Shown here piece after piece: positions 41,802 to 50,492 of a stretch of 64,000 nt of DNA (position 1 is its first letter; each line of letters starts with the position of its first letter). Below the pieces are notes generated by a model, which was not told the DNA's origin, made no database searches, and was given only the letters and a program-made list of their open reading frames with translations. A program made the translations under genes and the position numbers. Source of the DNA: Clostridia bacterium (lineage in GTDB: Bacteria > Bacillota > Clostridia > Monoglobales > Monoglobaceae); NCBI GenBank assembly GCA_017409575.1, contig JAFQSM010000038.1, forward strand, positions 62,001 through 126,000, written 5' to 3'.

Positions 41802-42347
41802 ATGAAAAAATTTTTTCCTCGGCTTAGCACCCGCGATGTATGTATCCTGGGACTGCTTGCATCCATCACAGCACTTCTTTCGATTTTTTGTACCTTCAGA
41901 ATAGGCACTGTTGTAAAAATCCCCCTCAAATTTATTTCGGTTTTTGTGACCGCAGCACTTTATGGTCCAATTTGGGGCGGAGTTTGCGCCGCTTTGGGCG
42001 ATATCCTCAACTGCCTTTTGGCTCCGGTCGGGCCTTTTGTTCCGCAAGTGACTGCTCTTGAATTTGTTTCTGGGTTTTTGTTTGGATTATTCTTCCTTAA
42101 TCCCTCCACAAAAAAACGCCATATCGTTATGAGCATTTTTTGTGCCATCGCTCAGCTTGTTCTTGATTTGATTGTCAATACTGCCGTTTTTACATTTTCA
42201 CTCGGTTGGTTTCCGTCGTTTTGGGCGGCATTCTGGGTAAGGCTTCCGGCAAGCCTGATAAAGTTTTTGCTTAACCTTGCTGTTTTAATTTCACTTTATC
42301 CGCTTCTTGGCCGTTTGAATTCACTAAAAAACAAGGGGGAAAAATAA
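41802..42347 (+). CDS. folT: Folate-family ECF transporter S component
   Basis: A 181-residue protein with six predicted membrane helices, including GLLASITALLSIFCTFRIG and LYGPIWGGVCAALGDILNC, as in FolT. It captures folate and works with shared ECF energising subunits, not encoded in this window. A THF riboswitch controls it, which supports the substrate. folC starts two bases after the stop. Confidence 0.9.
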   Translation: MKKFFPRLSTRDVCILGLLASITALLSIFCTFRIGTVVKIPLKFISVFVTAALYGPIWGGVCAALGDILNCLLAPVGPFVPQVTALEFVSGFLFGLFFLNPSTKKRHIVMSIFCAIAQLVLDLIVNTAVFTFSLGWFPSFWAAFWVRLPASLIKFLLNLAVLISLYPLLGRLNSLKNKGEK

Positions 42348-42349
42348 AT

Positions 42350-43651
42350 ATGACACAAAGTTCCGACTTCAGCCGCTTTGCCAACAGTTTTCAGGCAATA
42401 GCAAGGCTCCGTCTTGAATCCATCGAATGTCTTTTAAACCATCTTGGCAATCCGCAGAATGATCTGAAATTTGTGCATATTGCAGGCACAAACGGCAAAG
42501 GCTCGGTTTGCAGTTTTTTGCAATGCATCTTTACTGATGCAGGTCTTAAAACCGGCAAGTATACCTCTCCCAATCTGATTTCGGTCTGCGAGAGAATCTC
42601 TGTTGACGGAGTTTTAATAACCGATACTCAGCTTGAAAGCGCCTTGAAAATTGTGGAGAAAGCAGTTGAGTCTGTTATACAGGAGCTTGGCGACTCACCC
42701 ACTCAGTTTGAAATCTGGACAGCTGCAGCATTTTTGTTCTTTAAAGAACAAAAATGTGACATCGTTGTTTTGGAAACAGGTCTTGGCGGAGCTCAGGATG
42801 CAACAAATATAATCCCTCCTCCGCTTGCATCAGTTATAACAAGAATTGATCTGGACCACACCGAATATCTGGGCGACACCATCGAAAAGATAGCAGCCGA
42901 AAAGGCCGGGATTATAAAAGCTCCCACAGATGGCACTGCGGGGCTTTGTATAACTGCTTGGCAGTCGAGCGAAGTTCTTTCGGTTCTGTCTTCCGTCTGC
43001 AGGGAAAAGAACAACACCTTTATAATTTCAAATACTCCAAAAAATTGTGTATCTGACGGTTTCAGTGAAGTTTTTGACTACACCACATCAGACAAAAAGA
43101 CCGATATAAATAAAATCAGATGTGGAATAAGCGGCTTTTATCAGCCCGAAAATGCAGGGTTAGCAGCAGAATGTGCATATCAGCTCAGGATTCCTGTCGA
43201 ATACATTCGTTCGGGCATTAAACGCGCAAAAAATCCGGCGCGGTTTGAAGTTGTAAGTCAGAATCCGCTTGTTATTTATGACGGTGCACACAACAAAAAC
43301 GGAATGTCGGCGCTTGTCTCGTGCCTTGAAAGATACTTTGCTGATTGGCAAGGAGCAACCTTTATCACCGCCTTTATGGGAGACAAGGACATCCGCAGTG
43401 CGTTTGAGGTTTTGCAAACCTCGGGCTTTTTGAAAAAGTCAAAAGTTTTTGCGGTTTCGGTAAAAGACAATCCCCGTGCGGCAACACCGGAAAAGGTCTG
43501 CGAAATTGCTGCAGCTGCTAACATTTCGGCAATTCCGTACAAAACACTTGCCCAAGCCTACCTTGATGCACTCAAAGAAAAAAAGCCGATTATTCTGTGC
43601 GGCTCGCTTTATCTTTACAAAGATTTTGACGAGGTTTTGAAAAATATTTAG
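42350..43651 (+). CDS. folC: Folylpolyglutamate synthase / dihydrofolate synthase
   Basis: A 433-residue Mur-ligase-type enzyme: ATP loop AGTNGKGSVCSFL at about residue 45, KYTSPNLISVCERI, ETGLGGAQDATN, and C-terminal YDGAHNKNGMSALV. It adds glutamates to folate and keeps it in the cell. Directly follows folT, so uptake and trapping of folate share the riboswitch. Confidence 0.93.
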   Translation: MTQSSDFSRFANSFQAIARLRLESIECLLNHLGNPQNDLKFVHIAGTNGKGSVCSFLQCIFTDAGLKTGKYTSPNLISVCERISVDGVLITDTQLESALKIVEKAVESVIQELGDSPTQFEIWTAAAFLFFKEQKCDIVVLETGLGGAQDATNIIPPPLASVITRIDLDHTEYLGDTIEKIAAEKAGIIKAPTDGTAGLCITAWQSSEVLSVLSSVCREKNNTFIISNTPKNCVSDGFSEVFDYTTSDKKTDINKIRCGISGFYQPENAGLAAECAYQLRIPVEYIRSGIKRAKNPARFEVVSQNPLVIYDGAHNKNGMSALVSCLERYFADWQGATFITAFMGDKDIRSAFEVLQTSGFLKKSKVFAVSVKDNPRAATPEKVCEIAAAANISAIPYKTLAQAYLDALKEKKPIILCGSLYLYKDFDEVLKNI

Positions 43652-43661
43652 AACAAAAAAG

Positions 43662-43688
43662 CCGCAGAGCAAAATGCTCTGCGGTTTT
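43662..43688. terminator. Bidirectional terminator between folC and gap
   Basis: A 10-bp perfect stem CCGCAGAGCA/TGCTCTGCGG with a 3-base loop; T-runs on both strands serve the convergent folC and gap genes. Confidence 0.92.
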
Positions 43689-43701
43689 ATGTTTGTATTT
43701 C

Positions 43702-44736
43702 TTAGATTTCTGCAAAGTATTTGATTGTTCTTACCATCTGGCTTGTGTATGAGTTTTCGTTGTCATACCACGAAACAACCTGAACTTCATAAAGATCATC
43801 AGCGATTTTTGCAACCATTGTCTGTGTTGCATCAAAGAGTGAGCCGTACTTCATACCGATAACGTCTGAAGAAACGATAGGATCGGTGTTGTAACCGAAT
43901 GACTCTGAGCTTGCAGCCTTCATAGCAGCGTTGATACCTTCAACGGTAACATCCTTGCCCTTTACAACTGCTGTAAGGATTGTTGTCGAACCTGTTGTAA
44001 CAGGAACTCTCTGAGCCGAGCCGATAAGCTTGCCGTTGAGTTCGGGGATAACAAGGCCGATAGCTTTTGCAGCGCCTGTCGAGTTGGGAACGATGTTTGC
44101 AGCACCTGCTCTTGCTCTCCTCATATCGCCTTTTCTGTGAGGACCGTCAAGAATCATCTGGTCGCCTGTGTATGCGTGGATTGTTGACATGATACCTGAC
44201 TGAATTGCAGCGTAGCCGTTGAGAGCTGCAGCCATAGGAGCCAAGCAGTTTGTTGTACATGAAGCAGCAGAAATGATTGTGTCATCAGCTGTAAGAGTTT
44301 TTTCGTTTACTGAGTAAACAATTGTCTTGAGGTCATTGCCTGCGGGAGCAGAAATAACAACCTTCTTTGCACCCGCATCAATGTGTGCCTGTGACTTTTC
44401 TTTCGAGCAGTAGAAACCTGTGCACTCAAGAACAACATCAACGCCGATTTCTCCCCAGGGAAGATCAGCAGCCTTTGCTTCTGCATAAATCTTGAGAGTC
44501 TTGCCGTCTACTGTAAGTGTTCCGGCTTCGTCATCAGCTTCAACTGTGTGAAGATTTTCGCCGATCTTTCCGCAGTAACCACCCTGAGCGGTGTCATACT
44601 TGAGAAGACCTGCAAGCATCGAAGGCTTTGTGAGGTCGTTGATAGCAACAATCTCATATCCTTCTGCGCCGAACATCTGACGGAAAGCTAAACGGCCAAT
44701 GCGGCCGAAACCGTTAATCGCAACTTTTACTGACAT
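43702..44736 (-). CDS. gap: Glyceraldehyde-3-phosphate dehydrogenase
   Basis: A 344-residue glycolytic enzyme: NAD-binding [18 protein letters not shown], active-site [14 protein letters not shown] with catalytic Cys, and the C-terminal [14 protein letters not shown]. It carries a few extra residues compared with short forms. GGAGGT precedes the ATG. The 240-base divergent gap to rdgB is AT-rich, with no clear operator. Confidence 0.96.
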   Translation of the reverse strand: MSVKVAINGFGRIGRLAFRQMFGAEGYEIVAINDLTKPSMLAGLLKYDTAQGGYCGKIGENLHTVEADDEAGTLTVDGKTLKIYAEAKAADLPWGEIGVDVVLECTGFYCSKEKSQAHIDAGAKKVVISAPAGNDLKTIVYSVNEKTLTADDTIISAASCTTNCLAPMAAALNGYAAIQSGIMSTIHAYTGDQMILDGPHRKGDMRRARAGAANIVPNSTGAAKAIGLVIPELNGKLIGSAQRVPVTTGSTTILTAVVKGKDVTVEGINAAMKAASSESFGYNTDPIVSSDVIGMKYGSLFDATQTMVAKIADDLYEVQVVSWYDNENSYTSQMVRTIKYFAEI

Positions 44737-44980
44737 AACTAAATACCTCCAAAAAATAATTGTATGTTAATATTAATATTTTACATTGAATTCCTTAAAT
44801 ATACAATACATAAACTTGCAACTTGTGAAAAATTTAGCTTAAAATGTGAAATTTTGCCACAACATTTTACAGTATAACACAAAATTTTTTATTTTGCAAC
44901 TATCAATATTTACAACAAGTGAAAAATATGATATAAATAATATGGACACTTTTACAAAATAAATCCGCGGAGTGATATAT

Positions 44981-45565
44981 ATGGAACTGATTTTGGCAAG
45001 CAAAAACGCACACAAAGCAAAAGAGATGCAGGATATTCTTGGCGACAACGTCGCCCTTATCACGCAGGATGCGGCAGGGTTTGGCGACATCGAAGTTATC
45101 GAAGACGGAAAAACCTTTGAGGAAAACGCCATCAAAAAAGCTGTCGAAATAGCAAAAATAAGCGGTAAAGCTGTAATCGCTGATGACAGCGGTCTTTGCG
45201 TTGATGCCCTTGGCGGAAGACCCGGCGTCTACACCGCGCGTTTTGCTGGCGAAAACGCAACCGATGACCAAAACATCTCGCTCCTTTTATCAAAACTTGA
45301 CGGCGTGCCGACTGACAAACGCCAGGCAAAATTTGTATGCGTTATTGCATTAGCAATCCCCGGTAGCGAGCCGCGCACCTTCCGTGGCGAATGCAGTGGA
45401 TATATACTGACCGAAAAGCGTGGCAACAATGGCTTTGGTTATGACCCGGTCTTTTTTGTTCCCGATCACCAAAAATCAATGGCAGAGCTTGACGGAAAAA
45501 TCAAAAATTCTATAAGCCACCGTTTTAACGCTCTTTCAAAACTGAAATCAGACTTAAACCGATGA
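44981..45565 (+). CDS. rdgB: XTP/dITP diphosphatase (RdgB/HAM1)
   Basis: A 194-residue nucleotide pyrophosphatase: ELILASKNAHKAKEM, ENAIKKAVEIAK, ADDSGLCVDALGGRPGVYTARFAG, and GNNGFGYDPVFF. It clears XTP and dITP from the nucleotide pool. ATG 44981 lies eight bases after CGGAG; a GTG at 44972 is less likely. Confidence 0.94.
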   Translation: MELILASKNAHKAKEMQDILGDNVALITQDAAGFGDIEVIEDGKTFEENAIKKAVEIAKISGKAVIADDSGLCVDALGGRPGVYTARFAGENATDDQNISLLLSKLDGVPTDKRQAKFVCVIALAIPGSEPRTFRGECSGYILTEKRGNNGFGYDPVFFVPDHQKSMAELDGKIKNSISHRFNALSKLKSDLNR

Positions 45566-45602
45566 GAATCGTTTCTGTCGACTTAAGATAAAGGAGTCAT
45601 AT

Positions 45603-46331
45603 ATGCAAAAGATTTTAAGCACAATGCGCCGCGCCATCCAGGACTACAATATGCTTGACACCGGCGACAAAATCGCCGTAGGCGTTTCGGGTGGTAAGGA
45701 CAGTCTGGTTCTTCTTGCTGCTCTTACGGCATTCCGGCGTTTTTCGGAAAAACCTTTTGAGGTTATGGGAATTACAATAAATATGGGTTTTGAGGGTGTT
45801 GACTATTCCCCGGTTGCCCGCTTTTGCGAAAAAATAGGCGTCGATTACATAGTTAAAAACACCGATATTGCCGAAATATTGTTTGATGTGCGGAAAGAAA
45901 AAAATCCATGTTCGCTTTGTTCGCGCATGCGCCGCGGAGCGCTCAACGACCTGGCAAAAGAAAATGGGTGTAACAAAGTCGCCCTTGGTCACAACAACGA
46001 AGATGTTCTTGAAACCTTTTTTCTTTCGCTTTTTTACGAGGGGCGGCTCAACAGTTTCTCGCCATTTACCTATCTCTCGCGTCGCGAAATTTCGGTTATT
46101 CGTCCGCTCATCTATGCTGCGGAAAGCGATATCCGTGGGTATGCGCGCCGTGCAGAGCTTCCTGTTGTAAAAAATCCCTGCCCTATGGACGGTGTATCAA
46201 AACGGCAGGATATGAAAGACTTCATAAACGAAAAAACCAAGCTTGACCGACACTTTAAATCACGGATGATGAACGCAATACAAACCGGTCTTGACGATTG
46301 GAAAATTGGAGGACAGCAAAATGAAAGCTGA
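45603..46331 (+). CDS. TtcA-like tRNA 2-thiolation protein (PP-loop ATPase)
   Basis: A 242-residue adenine nucleotide alpha-hydrolase: PP-loop AVGVSGGKDSLVLL, Cys pair in NPCSLCSRMRRGAL, GHNNEDVLETFF, and a later Cys in NPCPMD. TtcA puts sulfur on C32 of tRNA using an iron-sulfur cluster; this short clostridial form fits by motif but its exact target is inferred. Its stop overlaps the start of the ABC permease gene by 11 bases. Confidence 0.8.
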   Translation: MQKILSTMRRAIQDYNMLDTGDKIAVGVSGGKDSLVLLAALTAFRRFSEKPFEVMGITINMGFEGVDYSPVARFCEKIGVDYIVKNTDIAEILFDVRKEKNPCSLCSRMRRGALNDLAKENGCNKVALGHNNEDVLETFFLSLFYEGRLNSFSPFTYLSRREISVIRPLIYAAESDIRGYARRAELPVVKNPCPMDGVSKRQDMKDFINEKTKLDRHFKSRMMNAIQTGLDDWKIGGQQNES

Positions 46332-47091
46332 AAACAAAATGCTTCTCTCTTTGGCTAAAAATGATTTTAAGGCAAAATATGCCGGCTCGGCACTTGGTGC
46401 AATCTGGGCATTTATCAACCCGGTAATAACCATACTTATCTACTGGTTTGTATTTCAGGTAGCCTTTCAAAACGGACCCGTAAACGATATGCCCTATGTA
46501 ATATGGCTGGTTTCGGGCGTTGTTCCCTGGTTTTTCATTTCCGAGGGCTGGGGCGGAGCAACCGGAGTGTTTATTGATTACTCCTACCTTGTTAAAAAAG
46601 TAGTCTTCAAGGTCGAAATGCTCCCTACAGTCCGTGTGACCTCGGCATTTTTTGTGCATCTGTTTTTTGTTGCGCTCACCTTTTTGGTTTCAAGTGCATT
46701 CGGGTACTTTCCCACGCTCTTGCACATTCAGGTTTTCTACTATATGGCAGGTGCATACCTTCTTGCATTGTCGCTTGGCAGAATAACCGCCACCCTTACC
46801 GTATTCGCTCGTGATGTAAGCAATTTTGTCGGGGTTCTGGTCCAGTTTGGCTTTTGGATTACACCCATATTCTGGGACATAAATGCCATCCCATCAGGCC
46901 TTCATTTTATTTTTAAAATCAACCCCATATATTATATAACCGAGGGTTATCGCGATACATTTGTTTATGGTATCGGTTTTTGGGAAAAACCCGCCCTGAC
47001 CATCTACTTCTGGGCATTTGTAAGCATCCTTTTTGTGATTGGAAATGTAATATTCAAAAGGCTCAGACCACACCTTGCAGACCTTATTTAG
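46321..47091 (+). CDS. ABC-2 type permease (polysaccharide-export type), orphan
   Basis: A 256-residue membrane protein with about six helices: DFKAKYAGSALGAIWAFINPVI, PWFFISEGW, and FWITPIFWDINAIP with NPIYYITEGYRD, as in TagG/Wzm permeases for wall teichoic acid or O-polysaccharide export. The matching ATPase (TagH/Wzt) is not adjacent, which is unusual. TTGGAGG lies inside the end of the TtcA-like gene. Confidence 0.82.
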   Translation: MKAENKMLLSLAKNDFKAKYAGSALGAIWAFINPVITILIYWFVFQVAFQNGPVNDMPYVIWLVSGVVPWFFISEGWGGATGVFIDYSYLVKKVVFKVEMLPTVRVTSAFFVHLFFVALTFLVSSAFGYFPTLLHIQVFYYMAGAYLLALSLGRITATLTVFARDVSNFVGVLVQFGFWITPIFWDINAIPSGLHFIFKINPIYYITEGYRDTFVYGIGFWEKPALTIYFWAFVSILFVIGNVIFKRLRPHLADLI

Positions 47092-47168
47092 TTTTTCCTT
47101 GTATAAAAATTGATTTTTTTGCAAATAATTCCTGTGTAATATAATTAACAGGAAAGGCTGGAAAATCA

Positions 47169-47480
47169 ATGACCGACAGAAAGGCCCGAAAGGTTTTAAT
47201 CATAAACAATATAAAATCCGACACCATTGATCAGGCGATATTTATACTTAAAGGCGACCCGGGAGTCAATAAATCCTTTTCGTTTGATACAAATGCAGCA
47301 ACCGAGGCACAGGAAATAATCGACCGCTATATCAGGCAGGTCGAAAGGCTTAAGGTCTCATCAAAAAACAGCATCAAAACAAAAAAAGCCGGGAAAAAGT
47401 TCCCCTGGCCACTTTTGTTTTTTGCGGTTTCGGCATCAAGCATAGCCCTCAGCATTGCGCTGCTTTGCCATACTCTGTAA
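47169..47480 (+). CDS. Small tail-anchored protein, unknown
   Basis: A 103-residue protein with a soluble start (KARKVLIINNIKSDTIDQAIFILK), a basic linker, and one C-terminal membrane helix. No family recognised. A possible promoter with TATAAT near 47137 and GGAAAGGCTGG precede the ATG. Convergent with the SLOG gene. Confidence 0.65.
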   Translation: MTDRKARKVLIINNIKSDTIDQAIFILKGDPGVNKSFSFDTNAATEAQEIIDRYIRQVERLKVSSKNSIKTKKAGKKFPWPLLFFAVSASSIALSIALLCHTL

Positions 47481-47485
47481 CAATT

Positions 47486-47971
47486 TTAACCGACAAGATT
47501 GATTATGCGAAGACCGTCTTCTTTTGCAAGGTTCACGGTATGGGCGGTGCCGCCACGGCTTCCGTCAAAAAACGCGATGCACACACTGCTGTTTTTAACC
47601 ATAAACCGATTTCTTTGCTGCATACATCCGGTGCAGTATTTTTCATTAAGACAGTATATATCATCTGCCACCTTCAGGATTTCCTCATATTCGTTTTTCC
47701 CTTTAAAGTGCCATCCGGCATGTTGGTCGCGGCAAGGAATTGCCATAATCAACCTGAGTCCGGGGTGCTTTTCTTTTGCTCTCAGGACCGCTCTTGCAGC
47801 CATAATATCAAAGCCCAGTGCACCACCCGAAATAAAGTTGGTTATCCCTTCCTCCTCAAGATTTTCGATTGTGGTGTCAAGTTTTTTTATTAAAGATTGC
47901 GCTTTGTCCGGTGCGATTTGTCTGTGCCCGGTAAAGCAACAGGTCTTTTGCTTGTCATATGATGTAGTCAC
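47486..47971 (-). CDS. SLOG-fold protein (YpsA/DUF1273-like)
   Basis: A 161-residue nucleotide-binding-fold protein: CCFTGHRQI at the start, GITNFISGGALGFDIMAA, and SSVCIAFFDGSRGGTAHTVNLA. YpsA-like SLOG proteins are linked to cell division and stress in Bacillus; DprA is a relative. Start is GTG with AGGGAG upstream. It is a single gene, convergent with the 47169 gene. Confidence 0.8.
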   Translation of the reverse strand: MTTSYDKQKTCCFTGHRQIAPDKAQSLIKKLDTTIENLEEEGITNFISGGALGFDIMAARAVLRAKEKHPGLRLIMAIPCRDQHAGWHFKGKNEYEEILKVADDIYCLNEKYCTGCMQQRNRFMVKNSSVCIAFFDGSRGGTAHTVNLAKEDGLRIINLVG

Positions 47972-48103
47972 GCGTTTGCTCCCTTTTTAAATATTTATCA
48001 GATGTCCCAAATTAGTTTAGCATATTAATTTTATCTTTGTCAAATAATTTCATTTACAAATCTCATGATTTGTGATACCATTTTTATACCGAGGTGAACT
48101 GTT

Positions 48104-48478
48104 TTGAAAATATTTGCAAAAACTACTATTCTGTTTGTTCTTTTTATGATTTCCGATATTATCGCAGGCTTTCTGCCCTTTCCGTTTCCCGGAAGCATCC
48201 TTGCGATGATTATTCTTTTTTTTATGCTTCTTTCGGGAATTATCAAGACAAAAAACCTGGAACCTGTATCGGACTTTTTGCTTAAAAACATGCCGCTTTT
48301 GTTTATTCCGCCAACTGTATCAATTATATCCTATCTGGATATTTTAAAAAGCGTTTTGTGGCAATTTTTGGCGGTTTGTATTATTTCGACCATTGTGACC
48401 TTTGCCCTGACTGCATATTCGGTCAAGCTGACGGTTTATCTTTTAAACAAAAAAAGGGGGAACAAAGAAAATGCTTGA
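48104..48478 (+). CDS. lrgA: CidA/LrgA holin-like protein
   Basis: A 124-residue protein with four membrane helices: DIIAGFLPFPFPGSILAMIILF and FIPPTVSIISYLDILKS, as in LrgA/CidA. These are linked to murein hydrolase control, and some members to pyruvate or acetate transport. Start TTG with GAGGTG upstream. It overlaps lrgB by 8 bases. Confidence 0.88.
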   Translation: MKIFAKTTILFVLFMISDIIAGFLPFPFPGSILAMIILFFMLLSGIIKTKNLEPVSDFLLKNMPLLFIPPTVSIISYLDILKSVLWQFLAVCIISTIVTFALTAYSVKLTVYLLNKKRGNKENA

Positions 48479-49157
48479 AAACATCACCTCCCAGCCGATT
48501 TTCGGTTTTTCTCTTTGTGTGGGCGCTTATACCATTGCGCTTTCGGTCAAAAGACGGTTTAACTACACCCTGCTCAATCCACTCCTGGTCGGCGCTCTTA
48601 TTGTAATCGCAATCCTGAGCGTTTTTAAAATACCGCTTGAAAGCTTTTTGACCGGTGCAAATTTTGTATCGATGTTTCTTGGACCTGCTACCGCTGCTCT
48701 TGCAATTTCGATGTATAATCAGCTTGATACCATAAAAAAGAATCTTCTTCCCATTCTGGTCGGCTCGGTTGTTGGTGCAGCCACGGCAGTTGCAAGCATA
48801 CTGCTGCTTTGCAAGATGTTTGGGCTGAATGCCGAAATGACAGCAAGCTTACTTCCAAAATCAATAACCACCGCATTCGGAACCGAGCTTTCCAAACAAC
48901 TTGGCGGTATTGTCCCGATTACAGTAGCCGCAATTTCGACAACCGGGATATTTGGCGCAATAACCGCGCCATATCTTATAAAACTTTTTAAAATCAAAAA
49001 TCCGGTTGCATCAGGCCTTGCAATAGGTGCATCAAGCCATGTTCTGGGTACATCCAAAGCAATCGAGCTTGGCGAGGTCGAAGGTTCGGTCAGCAGCATT
49101 GCGGTTGGTCTTTGCGGAATTATAACAGTAATCATTGCAATATTTGTCAGATTTTAA
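48471..49157 (+). CDS. lrgB: LrgB family protein
   Basis: A 228-residue membrane protein with about six helices: PLESFLTGANFVSMFLGPATAALA, LLPKSITTAFGTELSKQLGG and ASSHVLGTSKAIELGEVEG are LrgB signatures. It pairs with LrgA. Its start lies inside the lrgA end, so they are coupled. No LytSR-type regulator is nearby. Confidence 0.9.
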   Translation: MLENITSQPIFGFSLCVGAYTIALSVKRRFNYTLLNPLLVGALIVIAILSVFKIPLESFLTGANFVSMFLGPATAALAISMYNQLDTIKKNLLPILVGSVVGAATAVASILLLCKMFGLNAEMTASLLPKSITTAFGTELSKQLGGIVPITVAAISTTGIFGAITAPYLIKLFKIKNPVASGLAIGASSHVLGTSKAIELGEVEGSVSSIAVGLCGIITVIIAIFVRF

Positions 49158-49164
49158 AAATTTT

Positions 49165-49193
49165 CTTGTAGAGTTCTTCGCAATATGTTATAA
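49165..49193 (+). promoter_or_regulatory. Promoter of the ApgM-type mutase gene
   Basis: TTGTAG (49165-49170), 17-base spacer, TATAAT (49188-49193), about 48 bases before the start codon. Confidence 0.7.
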
Positions 49194-49241
49194 TAATTGC
49201 AGAAAGGTTCTCTTTATAAAAAGAAAGGTAGTGCATATAAA

Positions 49242-50444
49242 ATGAAATCTATTGTTATTCTTCTTGACGGCGCAGCAGATACGCCCGTTGCCGAGCTTGG
49301 AGGCAAAACGCCCCTCGAAGCCGCAAAAAAGCCTAACATTGACAGCCTTGCCGCCTCGGGCGAAATGGGTATGGTAACAACTGTGCCCGAAGGTCTTCCC
49401 CCCGGCAGCGATGTTGCAAACCTTGCGGTTTTTGGATATGATCCGCAAAAATACTATACAGGCCGTTCGCCTCTTGAGGCGCTTTCTATGGGAGTTCATC
49501 TTGAACTCAGCGACACAACTTTCCGCACCAATGTAGTCACATTGTCCGAAGACGAACCATACGAACAAAAAACTATGGTCGACTACAGCTCGGACGAAAT
49601 AACCACCGAAGAATCTTCGCAGCTTATAAAAGCGGTGAATGATGCCCTTGCTACCCCGGAATATGAATTTTTCAGCGGTATCAGCTATCGTCATCTTTTG
49701 GTATGGCACAACAAAGAAAACAACTTTTCGCTTACTCCGCCACATGATATTTCGGACCGCAAAGTGACCGAATATCTGCCAAAAGACCCGGTTCTTCTTG
49801 ACCTGATGAAAAAAAGTTACGAAATTCTGAAAGACCATCCTGTAAACCTGGAGCGCAAAAAGCGCGGTCTTAACCCTGCCAACTCGATTTGGATCTGGGG
49901 CAACGGCACAAAGCCAAACCTTGCAACCTTTGACGAGCTTTATGGTGTATCGGGCTCGGTCGTTTCGGCTGTTGACCTTATCAAAGGCATAGGAAAAGGT
50001 GCTGGACTCAACATAGTTGATGTTATAGGAGCAACCGGAAATGTACATACTAACTTTGACGGCAAAGCAGAAGCCGCTGTGTGCGAGCTTAAAAACGGTG
50101 CCGATTTTGTGTATGTTCATCTTGAAGCTCCTGACGAAGCAGGGCACAGACACGAAATTGAAAACAAGGTCAAAGCAATTGAGCTTATTGACGAAAAAAT
50201 TGTAGCGCCTATCCTTGACCACCTGAGGTCAACCGGCGAGGCTTTTTCGATGCTTCTTATGCCCGACCACCCCACACCGCTTGCAATCCGCACTCATACT
50301 TCTGACCCCGTTCCATATATATTATATAAGTCAAGTGAATGCGGCCAAAAAAGTGGTTTGTCATATACCGAAGCAAATGCCCTTTCAACAGGCATCGTGA
50401 CCGAAAATGGGTATATGCTTATGGAAAAACTTTTGAAAAAATAA
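49242..50444 (+). CDS. apgM: Cofactor-independent phosphoglycerate mutase, ApgM type
   Basis: A 400-residue alkaline-phosphatase-fold enzyme: KSIVILLDGAADTP (metal Asp), GLPPGSDVANLAVFGYDP (nucleophile Ser), DFVYVHLEAPDEAGHRHE and LLMPDHPTP. This archaeal-type branch isomerises 3- and 2-phosphoglycerate; clostridial members were also proposed as alternative homoserine kinases, so the role needs care. ATG 49242 follows AGAAAGG; upstream residues are dropped. Confidence 0.85.
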   Translation: MKSIVILLDGAADTPVAELGGKTPLEAAKKPNIDSLAASGEMGMVTTVPEGLPPGSDVANLAVFGYDPQKYYTGRSPLEALSMGVHLELSDTTFRTNVVTLSEDEPYEQKTMVDYSSDEITTEESSQLIKAVNDALATPEYEFFSGISYRHLLVWHNKENNFSLTPPHDISDRKVTEYLPKDPVLLDLMKKSYEILKDHPVNLERKKRGLNPANSIWIWGNGTKPNLATFDELYGVSGSVVSAVDLIKGIGKGAGLNIVDVIGATGNVHTNFDGKAEAAVCELKNGADFVYVHLEAPDEAGHRHEIENKVKAIELIDEKIVAPILDHLRSTGEAFSMLLMPDHPTPLAIRTHTSDPVPYILYKSSECGQKSGLSYTEANALSTGIVTENGYMLMEKLLKK

Positions 50445-50492
50445 AAGCTATCAGATTATGCGCCGCAGCTTTGCTCAAAAGGAGTGTTTGCG

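Noticed and set aside
49188..50222. A 344-residue minus-strand reading frame
   Set aside because: It is the mirror of the well-supported ApgM gene; no ribosome site or recognisable motif.
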